Source: Gammaproteobacteria bacterium (GTDB taxonomy: Bacteria; Pseudomonadota; Gammaproteobacteria; Steroidobacterales; Steroidobacteraceae). Taken from it: a stretch of 64,000 nucleotides of DNA. The translations under genes were made by a program, and so were the position numbers. The stretch lies in assembly GCA_013289615.1 (NCBI GenBank), contig JABCZO010000018.1:1-64000 (forward strand), in the 5' to 3' direction. Below are positions 38,818-46,358 of the stretch, one piece after another (positions within the stretch are counted from its first letter, which is position 1; each line of letters begins with the position of its first letter). The notes below the pieces were generated by a model. It ran no database searches. It was not told the DNA's origin and saw nothing but the letters and a program-made list of their open reading frames with translations.

Positions 38818-39378
38818 ATGCTCGATACGCTGCCACACCTGACGCTCGCGCTCGCACTGGCGGTGCTGTTCGCGGCCTCGGCTGTGCACAAACTTCGAGC
38901 GCGCGAGCAGTGGCCGGCCATTGTGCGCCAGTACCGGCTGCTGCCCGACGTGCTGGTCGCGCCGATGGCCGCCCTGTTGCCCCTCGCCGAGGCGCTAGCG
39001 GCGGCCGCTCTGCTCTGGCCGCGCACACGTGCGGTGGGCGCGCTCACCGCCGCGGCGCTGCTGCTCGCCTATACGTGCGCGCTGGCGATCAACCTGCGCC
39101 GTGGCCGCGCGTCGATCGACTGCGGCTGCTTTGCGTCGCGACGGCGCCACGGCATCGCACCGTGGATGGTGGGCCGCAACCTGGTGCTCGCGGCCCTGGC
39201 GCTCGCACTGCAGATGCCCACCGACGGGCGTGCGCTCGGCGCGGCCGAGTGCGGCCTCGCACTGGCCTTCGTCGTGACGTTTGCGTTCCTGTACCCGGTG
39301 CTGGAGATCGTGCTGCAGCCAGCGCCGCCGAGCTTCGACGACAACCTGCGCGCCAGCCGGGCGCGGCTCGGCCTGTAG
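38818..39378 (+). CDS. mauE: MauE, membrane protein for amine dehydrogenase maturation
   Basis: The 186-residue integral membrane protein has four to five hydrophobic helices and the family's cysteine pair in SIDCGCFASRRR. The ATG overlaps the end of the heavy chain region (stop at 38814-38816, start two bases later). In Paracoccus MauE and MauD are needed for disulfide formation and stability of the light chain. The C-terminal region is slightly longer than I expect and ends in a basic tail. Confidence 0.88.
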   Translation: MLDTLPHLTLALALAVLFAASAVHKLRAREQWPAIVRQYRLLPDVLVAPMAALLPLAEALAAAALLWPRTRAVGALTAAALLLAYTCALAINLRRGRASIDCGCFASRRRHGIAPWMVGRNLVLAALALALQMPTDGRALGAAECGLALAFVVTFAFLYPVLEIVLQPAPPSFDDNLRASRARLGL

Positions 39379-39387
39379 GTCACGGTC

Positions 39388-40014
39388 ATGGCGAGCGCAC
39401 TGCCCTACGTCATTGCGATCCAGATCGTGATCTCGCTGGCACTGGCGGTGCTGGTATTTGCGCTCGCGCGCCAGGTCGGCGTGCTGCACGAGCGCATTGC
39501 CCCGATGGGGGCCATGACCAGCGACCACGGCCCGGCGGTCGGCGAGCTCGCACCGCCGCTCAGCATGGTCACGCTCGCCGGCGAGCGCATCGAGATCGGC
39601 GGCCCGAGCGCGCTGGCGCGCAGCCGGCTGCTGCTGTTCGTGTCGGCGTCGTGCCCGGTGTGCAAGAAGCTGCTGCCGATCGCCCGATCGTTCGCGAGCG
39701 CCGAGCGCCTGCAGGTCGTGCTGGTTGGGGACGATGAGCCCGCCGGGCAACGCGCGATGATCGAGCAGTTCCAGCTCGAGCAGCTGCCGTACGTCAATTC
39801 GCCGCAGGTCGGCATGGCATATCAGGTCGGTAAGCTGCCGTATGCGGTACTGATCGACGCGCAGGGAGTCATCCGCGCCAAGGGTCTGGTCAACAGTCGC
39901 GAACACCTCGAAAGCCTGATCGTCGCCGAGGAGAGCGGCTTCGGCACGATCCAGGCCTATCTCGCCGCGCGGCGGATCGCCGGCCGCGATCAGAGCGAGG
40001 TCAGGCACACATGA
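39388..40014 (+). CDS. mauD: MauD, thioredoxin-like maturation protein
   Basis: The 208-residue protein has an N-terminal membrane anchor (VIAIQIVISLALAVLVFALA) and a periplasmic thioredoxin-like domain with the redox motif in LLFVSASCPVCKKLLP. The cis-proline region is VGKLPYAVLIDAQG. MauD is thought to guide disulfide formation in the cysteine-rich light chain, which the gene overlaps by four bases. Confidence 0.9.
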   Translation: MASALPYVIAIQIVISLALAVLVFALARQVGVLHERIAPMGAMTSDHGPAVGELAPPLSMVTLAGERIEIGGPSALARSRLLLFVSASCPVCKKLLPIARSFASAERLQVVLVGDDEPAGQRAMIEQFQLEQLPYVNSPQVGMAYQVGKLPYAVLIDAQGVIRAKGLVNSREHLESLIVAEESGFGTIQAYLAARRIAGRDQSEVRHT

Positions 40015-40577
40015 CGCCGATCTCCAGCACCCGGTTCGACCGCCTGATCGAGGCGTTCACGCGCGGGGCGGCGCAGCGCAGCTCGCGCCGCGGCTTCCTG
40101 TCGCAGTGCGGGCTGTGGCTGATCGCCGCCTCGGCGCTGCCGCTGCTGCCGGTCGCGCGCCGCGCGCAGGCCGGCGAACAACCGGCCGGCAAGCCGGTGC
40201 GCAAGTTCGCCTCTGCGTTTGCCAACCTGGCCCAGACCAGCGATTCGACGCGCTGCAACTACTGGCGCTACTGTGCGAGCGACGGCTACCTGTGCGCGTG
40301 TTGCGGCGGTGGACCGAACACCTGTCCGCCCGGCACCTCGCCGTCGCCGACATCGTGGATCGGCTCGTGCATCAATCCGGACGATGGCAAGACCTACCTG
40401 ATCGCGTACCGCGACTGTTGCGGCCAGGACTCGTGCGGCCGATGCTTGTGTCTCGGCCAGGAAGGCGACATGCCTTCATACCGGCCGCAGGTCAATAACG
40501 ATATCGTCTGGTGCTTCGGCGCCTCGAGCATGGTCTACCACTGCTCGAGCGCGGGCCTCGTCGGCCTCGCGGAATAG
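40011..40577 (+). CDS. mauA: TTQ amine dehydrogenase light chain (MauA/AauA-like)
   Basis: The 188-residue precursor has a twin-arginine signal (SSRRGFLSQCGLWLIAASA). Aligned by eye with the Paracoccus light chain, W116 and W167 match TTQ-forming Trp57 and Trp108 (51 apart in both), D135 matches catalytic Asp76 (AYRDCCG) and D91 matches Asp32. All 12 cysteines of the six disulfides are present (C178 shifted by a two-residue gap). Two further cysteines, C98 and C142, sit where the Paracoccus protein has serines. The enzyme would deaminate a primary amine to an aldehyde and pass electrons to a c-type cytochrome. No mauG, needed for TTQ synthesis in Paracoccus, is nearby. Confidence 0.95.
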   Translation: MTPISSTRFDRLIEAFTRGAAQRSSRRGFLSQCGLWLIAASALPLLPVARRAQAGEQPAGKPVRKFASAFANLAQTSDSTRCNYWRYCASDGYLCACCGGGPNTCPPGTSPSPTSWIGSCINPDDGKTYLIAYRDCCGQDSCGRCLCLGQEGDMPSYRPQVNNDIVWCFGASSMVYHCSSAGLVGLAE

Positions 40578-40586
40578 GAGCCTCGC

Positions 40587-41144
40587 GTGCGACGGCGGCA
40601 ACGGGCGGGAAGCGTGCCGGGGACGCTCGCGAGCGCGCTGGCGCTGTCGATCGCGCTTTCGAGCATCAGCGGCAGCGGCCGGGCTGCCCCGCCGGCCAGC
40701 AACGTACCTGACAGCGTGACGCGCCGCTCGGGCCTTACGCTCGCGCCGATGCCGCGCGCGGCGCAGCTCTACGCCACCAACTGCCAGGGCTGCCACGGCG
40801 AGCTCGGCAGTTCCGCGGCCGAGATGCCGACACTTGCCGGGCGCGTCGGATATTTCACCCGCATCCCGGAAGGCCGTCGTTACCTGGTGCAGGTGCCGAA
40901 CGTTGCCCTCAACGCGAACTCCGATGCCGACATCGCCGCGGTGCTCAACTGGCTGCTCGCGACCTATAGCCGCGCGCAGTTGCCGCCGGACTTCAAGCCG
41001 TACACGGCCAGCGAGGTCGGCGAGCTGCGCCAGGCGCGCATCGACGTCGCGGCGACCCGGCGACGCGTCATCGATGCGCTCGTGGCCGCCGGCCAGGTTC
41101 CGTCAGCCGATGCGCTCGCCCTGCCGCACATTGTGCTCTACTGA
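40587..41144 (+). CDS. Monohaem c-type cytochrome, amine dehydrogenase cluster
   Basis: The 185-residue protein starts with GTG behind GGAG. It has a signal peptide (LASALALSIALSSISGSG) and one haem site at residues 66-70 (CQGCH) followed by EMPTLAGRVGYF. With only one CxxCH it is not the dihaem MauG. It resembles short cytochromes placed beside aralkylamine dehydrogenase genes, and the probable role is to accept electrons from the light chain. Confidence 0.85.
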   Translation: MRRRQRAGSVPGTLASALALSIALSSISGSGRAAPPASNVPDSVTRRSGLTLAPMPRAAQLYATNCQGCHGELGSSAAEMPTLAGRVGYFTRIPEGRRYLVQVPNVALNANSDADIAAVLNWLLATYSRAQLPPDFKPYTASEVGELRQARIDVAATRRRVIDALVAAGQVPSADALALPHIVLY

Positions 41145-41163
41145 GCGCCTCGAGACTGCGTCC

Positions 41164-41496
41164 GTGCCCGCCATCACCCGAGGATTGCTCGTCTGCTTAG
41201 CCTCAGTGCTGCCGGCGGGCGCGCTCGCGGCGCCCGACCGCGTCGCCCTGGGTGGCGAGAAGTATGTCCAGTGCGCCGCCTGCCACGGCGCGGACGGGCG
41301 TTCGACCGTGATCCCGCAGTACCCGAAGATCGGCGGCCAGTCGGGGCCGTACGTCGTCAACGCGCTCAAGGCGTACCGCGACGGCCGGCGCCAGGGGACT
41401 TACGCGGCCGTCATGGCGGCGGTCGCAAAGCCGCTGACCGATGATGAGATCGAGAACCTCGCGGCCTACATCGAGTCGCTCGACACCGTAAAATGA
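41164..41496 (+). CDS. Small c-type cytochrome (class I)
   Basis: From GTG 41164 the product is 110 residues, with a signal peptide (LLVCLASVLPAGALA) and a haem site CAACH at 37-41. The body is that of a c4/c5-like domain (YPKIGGQSGPYVVNALKAYR) with the axial Met probably in YAAVMAAVAKPLTDDEIENL. It is likely the second electron carrier between amine dehydrogenase and an oxidase. The start is uncertain because no clear ribosome site is present. Confidence 0.8.
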   Translation: MPAITRGLLVCLASVLPAGALAAPDRVALGGEKYVQCAACHGADGRSTVIPQYPKIGGQSGPYVVNALKAYRDGRRQGTYAAVMAAVAKPLTDDEIENLAAYIESLDTVK

Positions 41497-41519
41497 CATC
41501 GGCGGAGGCAGCAACGACC

Positions 41520-41912
41520 ATGGCGAAACTCATTCACTCGATGATTCGCGTGCTCGATCTCGAGCGCTCGGCCCGGTTCTATCGACAGGGCTTCGGCCTC
41601 GAGGAGTCGCACCGCCTCGAGTTCCCGACCTTCAAGCTTCTGTACCTGCGCGATGCGGACAGCGGCTGCGAGATCGAGCTCACCTGGAACCAGAGCCAGG
41701 CCGAGCCGTACACGCACGGCACCGGCTACGGCCACGTGGCCTTCTGCGTCGACGATATTGCCGCGCACCGCGACATGATGCAGCGCCTCGGTTACGCACC
41801 CGGTGACATCAAGTCGCTGGCCGCGCCCAATGGGTCGGCGCGCTTCTATTTCGTCACCGATCCCGACGGCTACAAGATCGAAGTACTCGAGCGCGCCGGC
41901 CACTACGTCTGA
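41520..41912 (+). CDS. VOC-family (glyoxalase I-like) protein
   Basis: From ATG 41520, 11 bases after GGAGG, the product is 130 residues; an ATG at 41493 overlapping the cytochrome stop is an alternative. The fold is the glyoxalase I type: HSMIRVLDLERSARFYRQGF, then GYGHVAFCVDDI and VTDPDGYKIEVLER with metal-ligand positions His, Glu, His, Glu. Lactoylglutathione lyase or aldehyde detoxification is plausible given the aldehyde-forming enzyme upstream. Its 3' end overlaps the convergent permease by ten bases. Confidence 0.83.
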   Translation: MAKLIHSMIRVLDLERSARFYRQGFGLEESHRLEFPTFKLLYLRDADSGCEIELTWNQSQAEPYTHGTGYGHVAFCVDDIAAHRDMMQRLGYAPGDIKSLAAPNGSARFYFVTDPDGYKIEVLERAGHYV

Positions 41913-43309
41913 TCGCGCGGCTCGCCGGACGGCATCGGCGACGCCCGGCTGTACTCCGGCAACGGAGCTGCCGCGAGCGCCGGTCGCAGCCGGATGAGCA
42001 GCAGCGCGCTCGCAACCCATGCGAGCGTGACGTACGGCCACAGGTTGTTCGGGAACTGCGGCACCGGGTAAACGTTGCAATAGAGCACCCACAACAGCAG
42101 CAGTGGTCCGAGCGCGCAGGTGGCCGCCCACCAGCGCCGGCCCTCACGCCGGGCCTCGATCACCTCGGCACCACCGACACCGATATAGATGAGGAGCAGC
42201 GACAGCGCGCCAGTGGTGCTGGTGTAGCTGTAGTAGTTTCCGGCGCCGGCGAACGGCGCCCACAGCAGGAACGGCACGATGATCAGCAGCGCGGTGACGG
42301 CGATGGCTGGCGCAGGCGTGCCATGGACCGGATGCACTTCGGCAAGCCGGCGCCACAGTCCCACGCGGCCGAGCGCGTACAGCACGCGCCCGCCGGCGGC
42401 GATCGCCCCGATGGCACCCGAAAAGCACGTGGTCGCGGCCGCAAGATCCAGTGCGATCGACAGGCGCGCGGACACGTAGCGCCGCGACAGCACGTCGAGC
42501 GGTGCCTCGGAATTGGCGAGCTCGCGCATCCCCTGCGGCCCGAATCCAACGACCTCGCAGTAAGAGACGAAGGTGAAGAACACTGCGCACAGCAGTACCG
42601 CACCGATGAGGGCCACCGGAATCGCGCGCCGCGGGTTGATGGTCTCCTCGCCGAGCGTGGCCGCACCCTCGAAGCCGGCGAACGACAGCATGCTGAACAC
42701 CATCCCGAAGCCGAGGCCGACCCAGCCGTTGAAGGCCCGGGCCGGGCGGAAGCTCTCCGCCAGCCGTTCGCTGCCCGGGTGGACCTTGCGCAGGATCGCG
42801 ATGCACAGAAAAATGATCGCGACCATCGCCAGCGCCTCGAGCGCCAGCATCACGCGGCCGGCGAGCCGCATGTCCTGGTAGGCGAGCCGCCACGCGAGCA
42901 GCAGTGCCACCACGCCAATCACCAGCCACGAGCCGCCACCGCCGCCGATCCCGAGGTCCTTGAAGGCGGCCATCGTGAAGCTGCCGACCAGCGCGGCGAA
43001 GCCGGTGCCGAAGCCCAGATAGGTGAGCAGCAGCGCCCAGCCGGCGACGAATCCCGCCCGGCTGCCGAAGGTGTGCGTGATGTAAGCGTAGGCCGAGCCC
43101 GCGTGCGCGACGCGATGCGTGAACGCCATGAACGACAACGCGATCAGCACGGTTGCCGCCGCGGCGATCACGAATGCCAGCGGCGCGGCCGCCCCGGCGG
43201 CGCCCACGACCAGCGTGATATTGAAGGCCGCGGTGACGGTAGGCGCGACCACAGCCAGGGAAAGCCCCAGGGCCTCGAGCAGAGTGAGGCGCTTGATCAG
43301 TACAGCCAT
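41903..43309 (-). CDS. APC-family amino acid/amine permease
   Basis: From ATG 43309 the product is 468 residues with 12 predicted helices. The APC signature is present in helix 1 (LGLSLAVVAPTVTAAFNITL) and helix 6 (SMLSFAGFEGAATLGEETIN). It would import an amino acid, polyamine or other amine with protons. It sits between the TTQ dehydrogenase operon and the aminotransferase gene on the minus strand and may be co-transcribed with the latter (59 bp apart). Confidence 0.88.
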   Translation of the reverse strand: MAVLIKRLTLLEALGLSLAVVAPTVTAAFNITLVVGAAGAAAPLAFVIAAAATVLIALSFMAFTHRVAHAGSAYAYITHTFGSRAGFVAGWALLLTYLGFGTGFAALVGSFTMAAFKDLGIGGGGGSWLVIGVVALLLAWRLAYQDMRLAGRVMLALEALAMVAIIFLCIAILRKVHPGSERLAESFRPARAFNGWVGLGFGMVFSMLSFAGFEGAATLGEETINPRRAIPVALIGAVLLCAVFFTFVSYCEVVGFGPQGMRELANSEAPLDVLSRRYVSARLSIALDLAAATTCFSGAIGAIAAGGRVLYALGRVGLWRRLAEVHPVHGTPAPAIAVTALLIIVPFLLWAPFAGAGNYYSYTSTTGALSLLLIYIGVGGAEVIEARREGRRWWAATCALGPLLLLWVLYCNVYPVPQFPNNLWPYVTLAWVASALLLIRLRPALAAAPLPEYSRASPMPSGEPRDQT

Positions 43310-43368
43310 CGATCCTTGCTGCCGACCGCGCCCCAATGCGGTGGCGGTATCTCACTGAAAATCATAGC

Positions 43369-44730
43369 TCACCACATCATGAACGGCGCCACGTCCGCAT
43401 CCGCAACCAGGCCGCGGCCGACATCGGTCAGCGCCTGATCGATGATCGCGACCCCGTGTTCAGCCTCGGCCTCGGTCAGCGTCAGGGGCGGTGTGAGCTC
43501 GAGCACGTTGCCGCGCAGGCCGACATAGAACAGCACGGCACCGAGCTGCCAGGCCCGATAGATGACCTTGGCGGTGGTCGCCACCGGGACTGGTTCGCGC
43601 GTGGCCCGATCGCTTACCAGCTCGATGCCGATCGCCAGTCCCCGACCGCGCACCTCGCCGATCATCGGTTGCCGTGGGGCGAGTGCGCGCAGTGCGCCGG
43701 CGAGCGCCTGACCGACACGGGCGGCGCGCTCGCTTAGGTCCTCGGCGGCGATCGTGCGCAGCACGGCCAGGCCGGCCGCGGTCGCGACTGGATTGCCGGC
43801 CGTGGTCTGCAGCGCGAACGCGGGTGCGTGGTCCATGATCGCGCGCGGGCCGATCAACGCCGACAGCGGCAGGCCGCCGCCGAGTCCCTTGCCGAACACC
43901 ACCAGATCCGGTTCCAGTGCCTCGTGCTCGAAGCAGTGCAACCGGCCGCTGCGCGCCAGGCCGGCCTTGACTTCATCGACGATGACCTGGATGCCGTGGC
44001 GGCGGCAGCGCTGCTGTACGGCGGCGAGAAAACCCTTGGGCGGCACGATGACGCCGGCGTCCGACATCAACGGCTCGATGAAGATAGCGGCCACCTGGTG
44101 CGGCGGACAGCTGGTTGCGAACTGGTAGTCCAGCAGCTTCAGCACCTCTTCCGCACTGAAGCTGGGTCGGTACGGATCCGGGTACGGCAGCAGCACCAGT
44201 CCCGCGCGTGGCAGCGTGTGCGTCATCGCCGTATGCCCGCTGACACTCATCGAACCGCTCAGATTGCCGTGGTAGGAGCCGATGAACGAGATGAAGCGCG
44301 AGCGGCCGGTGGCCGCCTGCACCACGCGCAGCGCGCAGTCGTTCGCATCCGAGCCGGAGTGGCCGAACCAGACCCGGCGCTCGCCCTCACCCGGTGTGAT
44401 CGCAAGCAGCCGCTCGGCCAGCGCCACCGCGTTCTCGTTTGGAAACGCCAGCAGGCTCGCCCCCGCCATGCTCGCGGTCGCAGCGTTGACCGCGGCCGCG
44501 ATCGCCGGATGGCTGTAGCCCAGGATCGCCGGTCCGAAGGAAGCCGACAAGTCGAGCAGCTCGCGGCCGCCTTCCTCGATCAGCCGGTTGCCGCGCCCAC
44601 CGATGAGGCTCAGCGGCGAGAAGCGCAGGCGGCCGATGCTGGCGATGACCTGCGCGTCGCGCTCGCGCAGCGTCGCAACGGGCGGGCGATGGCTGGTCGC
44701 CGGCGGGCGAGTGGCGTTATCGGCGCACAT
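43369..44730 (-). CDS. Class III (omega-amino) aminotransferase
   Basis: From ATG 44730 with AGGAG upstream the product is 453 residues. PLP-binding Lys is in LVVFGKGLGGGLPLSALIG; other marks are GPAILGYSHPAI, WFGHSGSDANDCALR, IGSYHGNLSGSMSVSG and VIVDEVKAGLARSG. Substrates in this class include 4-aminobutyrate, diamines, beta-alanine and amino sugars. Its context favours an amine-derived amino acid. It is divergent from the first isochorismatase-family gene across 190 bp. Confidence 0.9.
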   Translation of the reverse strand: MCADNATRPPATSHRPPVATLRERDAQVIASIGRLRFSPLSLIGGRGNRLIEEGGRELLDLSASFGPAILGYSHPAIAAAVNAATASMAGASLLAFPNENAVALAERLLAITPGEGERRVWFGHSGSDANDCALRVVQAATGRSRFISFIGSYHGNLSGSMSVSGHTAMTHTLPRAGLVLLPYPDPYRPSFSAEEVLKLLDYQFATSCPPHQVAAIFIEPLMSDAGVIVPPKGFLAAVQQRCRRHGIQVIVDEVKAGLARSGRLHCFEHEALEPDLVVFGKGLGGGLPLSALIGPRAIMDHAPAFALQTTAGNPVATAAGLAVLRTIAAEDLSERAARVGQALAGALRALAPRQPMIGEVRGRGLAIGIELVSDRATREPVPVATTAKVIYRAWQLGAVLFYVGLRGNVLELTPPLTLTEAEAEHGVAIIDQALTDVGRGLVADADVAPFMMW

Positions 44731-44920
44731 GGACGCGCTCCTCGCGACTGATCGTGACGGGCATCGGGGCGGTGATTGCGACCGCGCGCCACGAGCATAC
44801 GGGCTCCCATCGGCAGCTGCACTCTCCAACCCGATGCACTGCTACCATCGCCAGCCAATCGACCGATCGAGCGCGCCCGCCCGCGTGGCCGCCGCCGGTC
44901 GTGTGCTGGAGGCGGCGACG

Positions 44921-45628
44921 ATGACCACTGACGCACCCCTGTCCTGGAAGCGTGCCCACCGCTCGCTCTACTATGCGCTGGCACCGGAGCCCGCCGATCC
45001 GGTGCTCGAGCGCGGCAAGCTCGCGCTGCTCGTCATCGACGTGCAGAACGTCTACCTGAAGCGGCCCGATCCGGCGACGCTCGATGCGCCAGCGCGGGCC
45101 GCCTACGACGCCTGGACGCCATTTCACGAGCGCATGCACGGCATCGTGATCCCGGCCATCCAGGCGCTGCAGGCACGCTTCCGCGCTGACGGCCACGAGG
45201 TACTGTTCGCGCGCATCGCCTGCCACACCCGCGACGGCCGTGACCGCTCGCTCAGCCAGAAGCTGCCGGGTTGGAACAACCTGCTGCTGCCAAAGGACGA
45301 ATGGGAATCGCAGATCGTGCCGGCCCTCGCCCCGCGAGGCGATGAGATCGTGGTCACGAAGACCACCGACAGTGCGCTGACCGGCACCAACCTGCGGCTC
45401 ATCCTGTCTAACCTCGGCATCGCGCATGTGGTGTGCTGCGGGATCTTTACCGATCAGTGCATATCCTCGACGGTGCGCAGCCTCGCCGACGAGAGCTTTC
45501 AGGCCATCGTGGTCGAGGACGCCTGCGCCGCCGGATCCGACGCGCTGCATCGGCTGGAGCTGGAGATCATCAACATGATCTACTGCCAGGTGATGCGCAA
45601 GGATGACCTGCTCGGCTACCTGCCCTAG
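44921..45628 (+). CDS. Isochorismatase-family amidohydrolase 1
   Basis: From ATG 44921 (GGAGG eight bases upstream) the product is 235 residues. The cysteine hydrolase triad is visible: Asp in LLVIDVQNVYL, Lys in EIVVTKTTDSALTGTNL and Cys in CCGIFTDQCISSTVRSLAD. Members with Cys hydrolyse amides, such as N-carbamoylsarcosine, ureidoacrylate or nicotinamide. It is similar in plan to the convergent gene at 45674-46330, so they are likely paralogues acting on related amides. Confidence 0.87.
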   Translation: MTTDAPLSWKRAHRSLYYALAPEPADPVLERGKLALLVIDVQNVYLKRPDPATLDAPARAAYDAWTPFHERMHGIVIPAIQALQARFRADGHEVLFARIACHTRDGRDRSLSQKLPGWNNLLLPKDEWESQIVPALAPRGDEIVVTKTTDSALTGTNLRLILSNLGIAHVVCCGIFTDQCISSTVRSLADESFQAIVVEDACAAGSDALHRLELEIINMIYCQVMRKDDLLGYLP

Positions 45629-45647
45629 AAACCGGCCGGGCGGGCGG

Positions 45648-45668
45648 GCGCCGCAGCCGCAGCGGCGC
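45648..45668. terminator. Hairpin between convergent isochorismatase genes
   Basis: A seven-pair GC stem (GCGCCGC/GCGGCGC) with a seven-base loop lies in the 45-bp gap between convergent genes, where a bidirectional terminator is expected. There is no T-run. Confidence 0.4.
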
Positions 45669-45673
45669 GCTAG

Positions 45674-46330
45674 TCAATGCGGCGACAGGCGCGCTATCTC
45701 GTCCAGGATCTCGCGGGTCGAACGCTGCCGGCAGTAGCCGCTGTTGTTGCGTAGCGACCATTCGTGCCGCTCGGCTGACAGCGTGAGGCAGGCGTCCGTG
45801 GGCACGGTCACCAGATACCCGAGGTCGCAGGCATCGCGTACCGTCGAATCGACGCACTGGTCGGTCAGGCAGCCGGCAACGATCAGGTAGCGCGTGCCGA
45901 GATTGCGCAGCACGTAGTCGATGTTGGTAGAGATGAACACCGACGAGGAAGTCTTCGCGAACATGATCTCGTCGCCGGCCGGCGCCAGCGCGTCCACCAC
46001 CCTGGCATCGTACGAGCCCTTCGGTACGTTGAAACCGGTGATCTTGTAGTCGAGCGAGCGATCGCGCCCGTCGGCCGTGAGGCTCTCGATCACGGTGTAG
46101 GTGACTTCGATGTGTGCGCGCCGGCAGGCCTGCTGCAGCCGCACCATGTTCGGCAGCGCGCTGTCCTGAAAGACGCGAAAGAAGTACCCATAGCGCTCAT
46201 CGCGGGTCGCGGCGTCGAGTTGCGCGTACTCACCACCGGCCGGCAGGCAGTTGTAGTTCTGTACGTCCACGAATAGCAGCGCGGTGTGCGCCGGCTCGAT
46301 CTCGACTTCACGGCTCAAGGCATTACTCAT
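45674..46330 (-). CDS. Isochorismatase-family amidohydrolase 2
   Basis: From ATG 46330 (AAGGA upstream) the product is 218 residues. The triad is Asp in LLFVDVQNYNCL, Lys in EIMFAKTSSSVFISTNI and Cys in VAGCLTDQCVDSTVRDA. The lead and C-terminal RNNSGYCRQRSTREIL differ from paralogue 1. It follows the glutamine-synthetase-like gene by 28 bp on the same strand, suggesting that a ligase and an amidohydrolase act in one pathway. Confidence 0.87.
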   Translation of the reverse strand: MSNALSREVEIEPAHTALLFVDVQNYNCLPAGGEYAQLDAATRDERYGYFFRVFQDSALPNMVRLQQACRRAHIEVTYTVIESLTADGRDRSLDYKITGFNVPKGSYDARVVDALAPAGDEIMFAKTSSSVFISTNIDYVLRNLGTRYLIVAGCLTDQCVDSTVRDACDLGYLVTVPTDACLTLSAERHEWSLRNNSGYCRQRSTREILDEIARLSPH

Positions 46331-46358
46331 GGCTGTCCTTATGGAGACCGCGCTGCGC

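Noticed and set aside
40587-41144. Candidate MauG
   Set aside because: Only one CxxCH site and 185 residues; MauG has two haem sites and is about twice as long.
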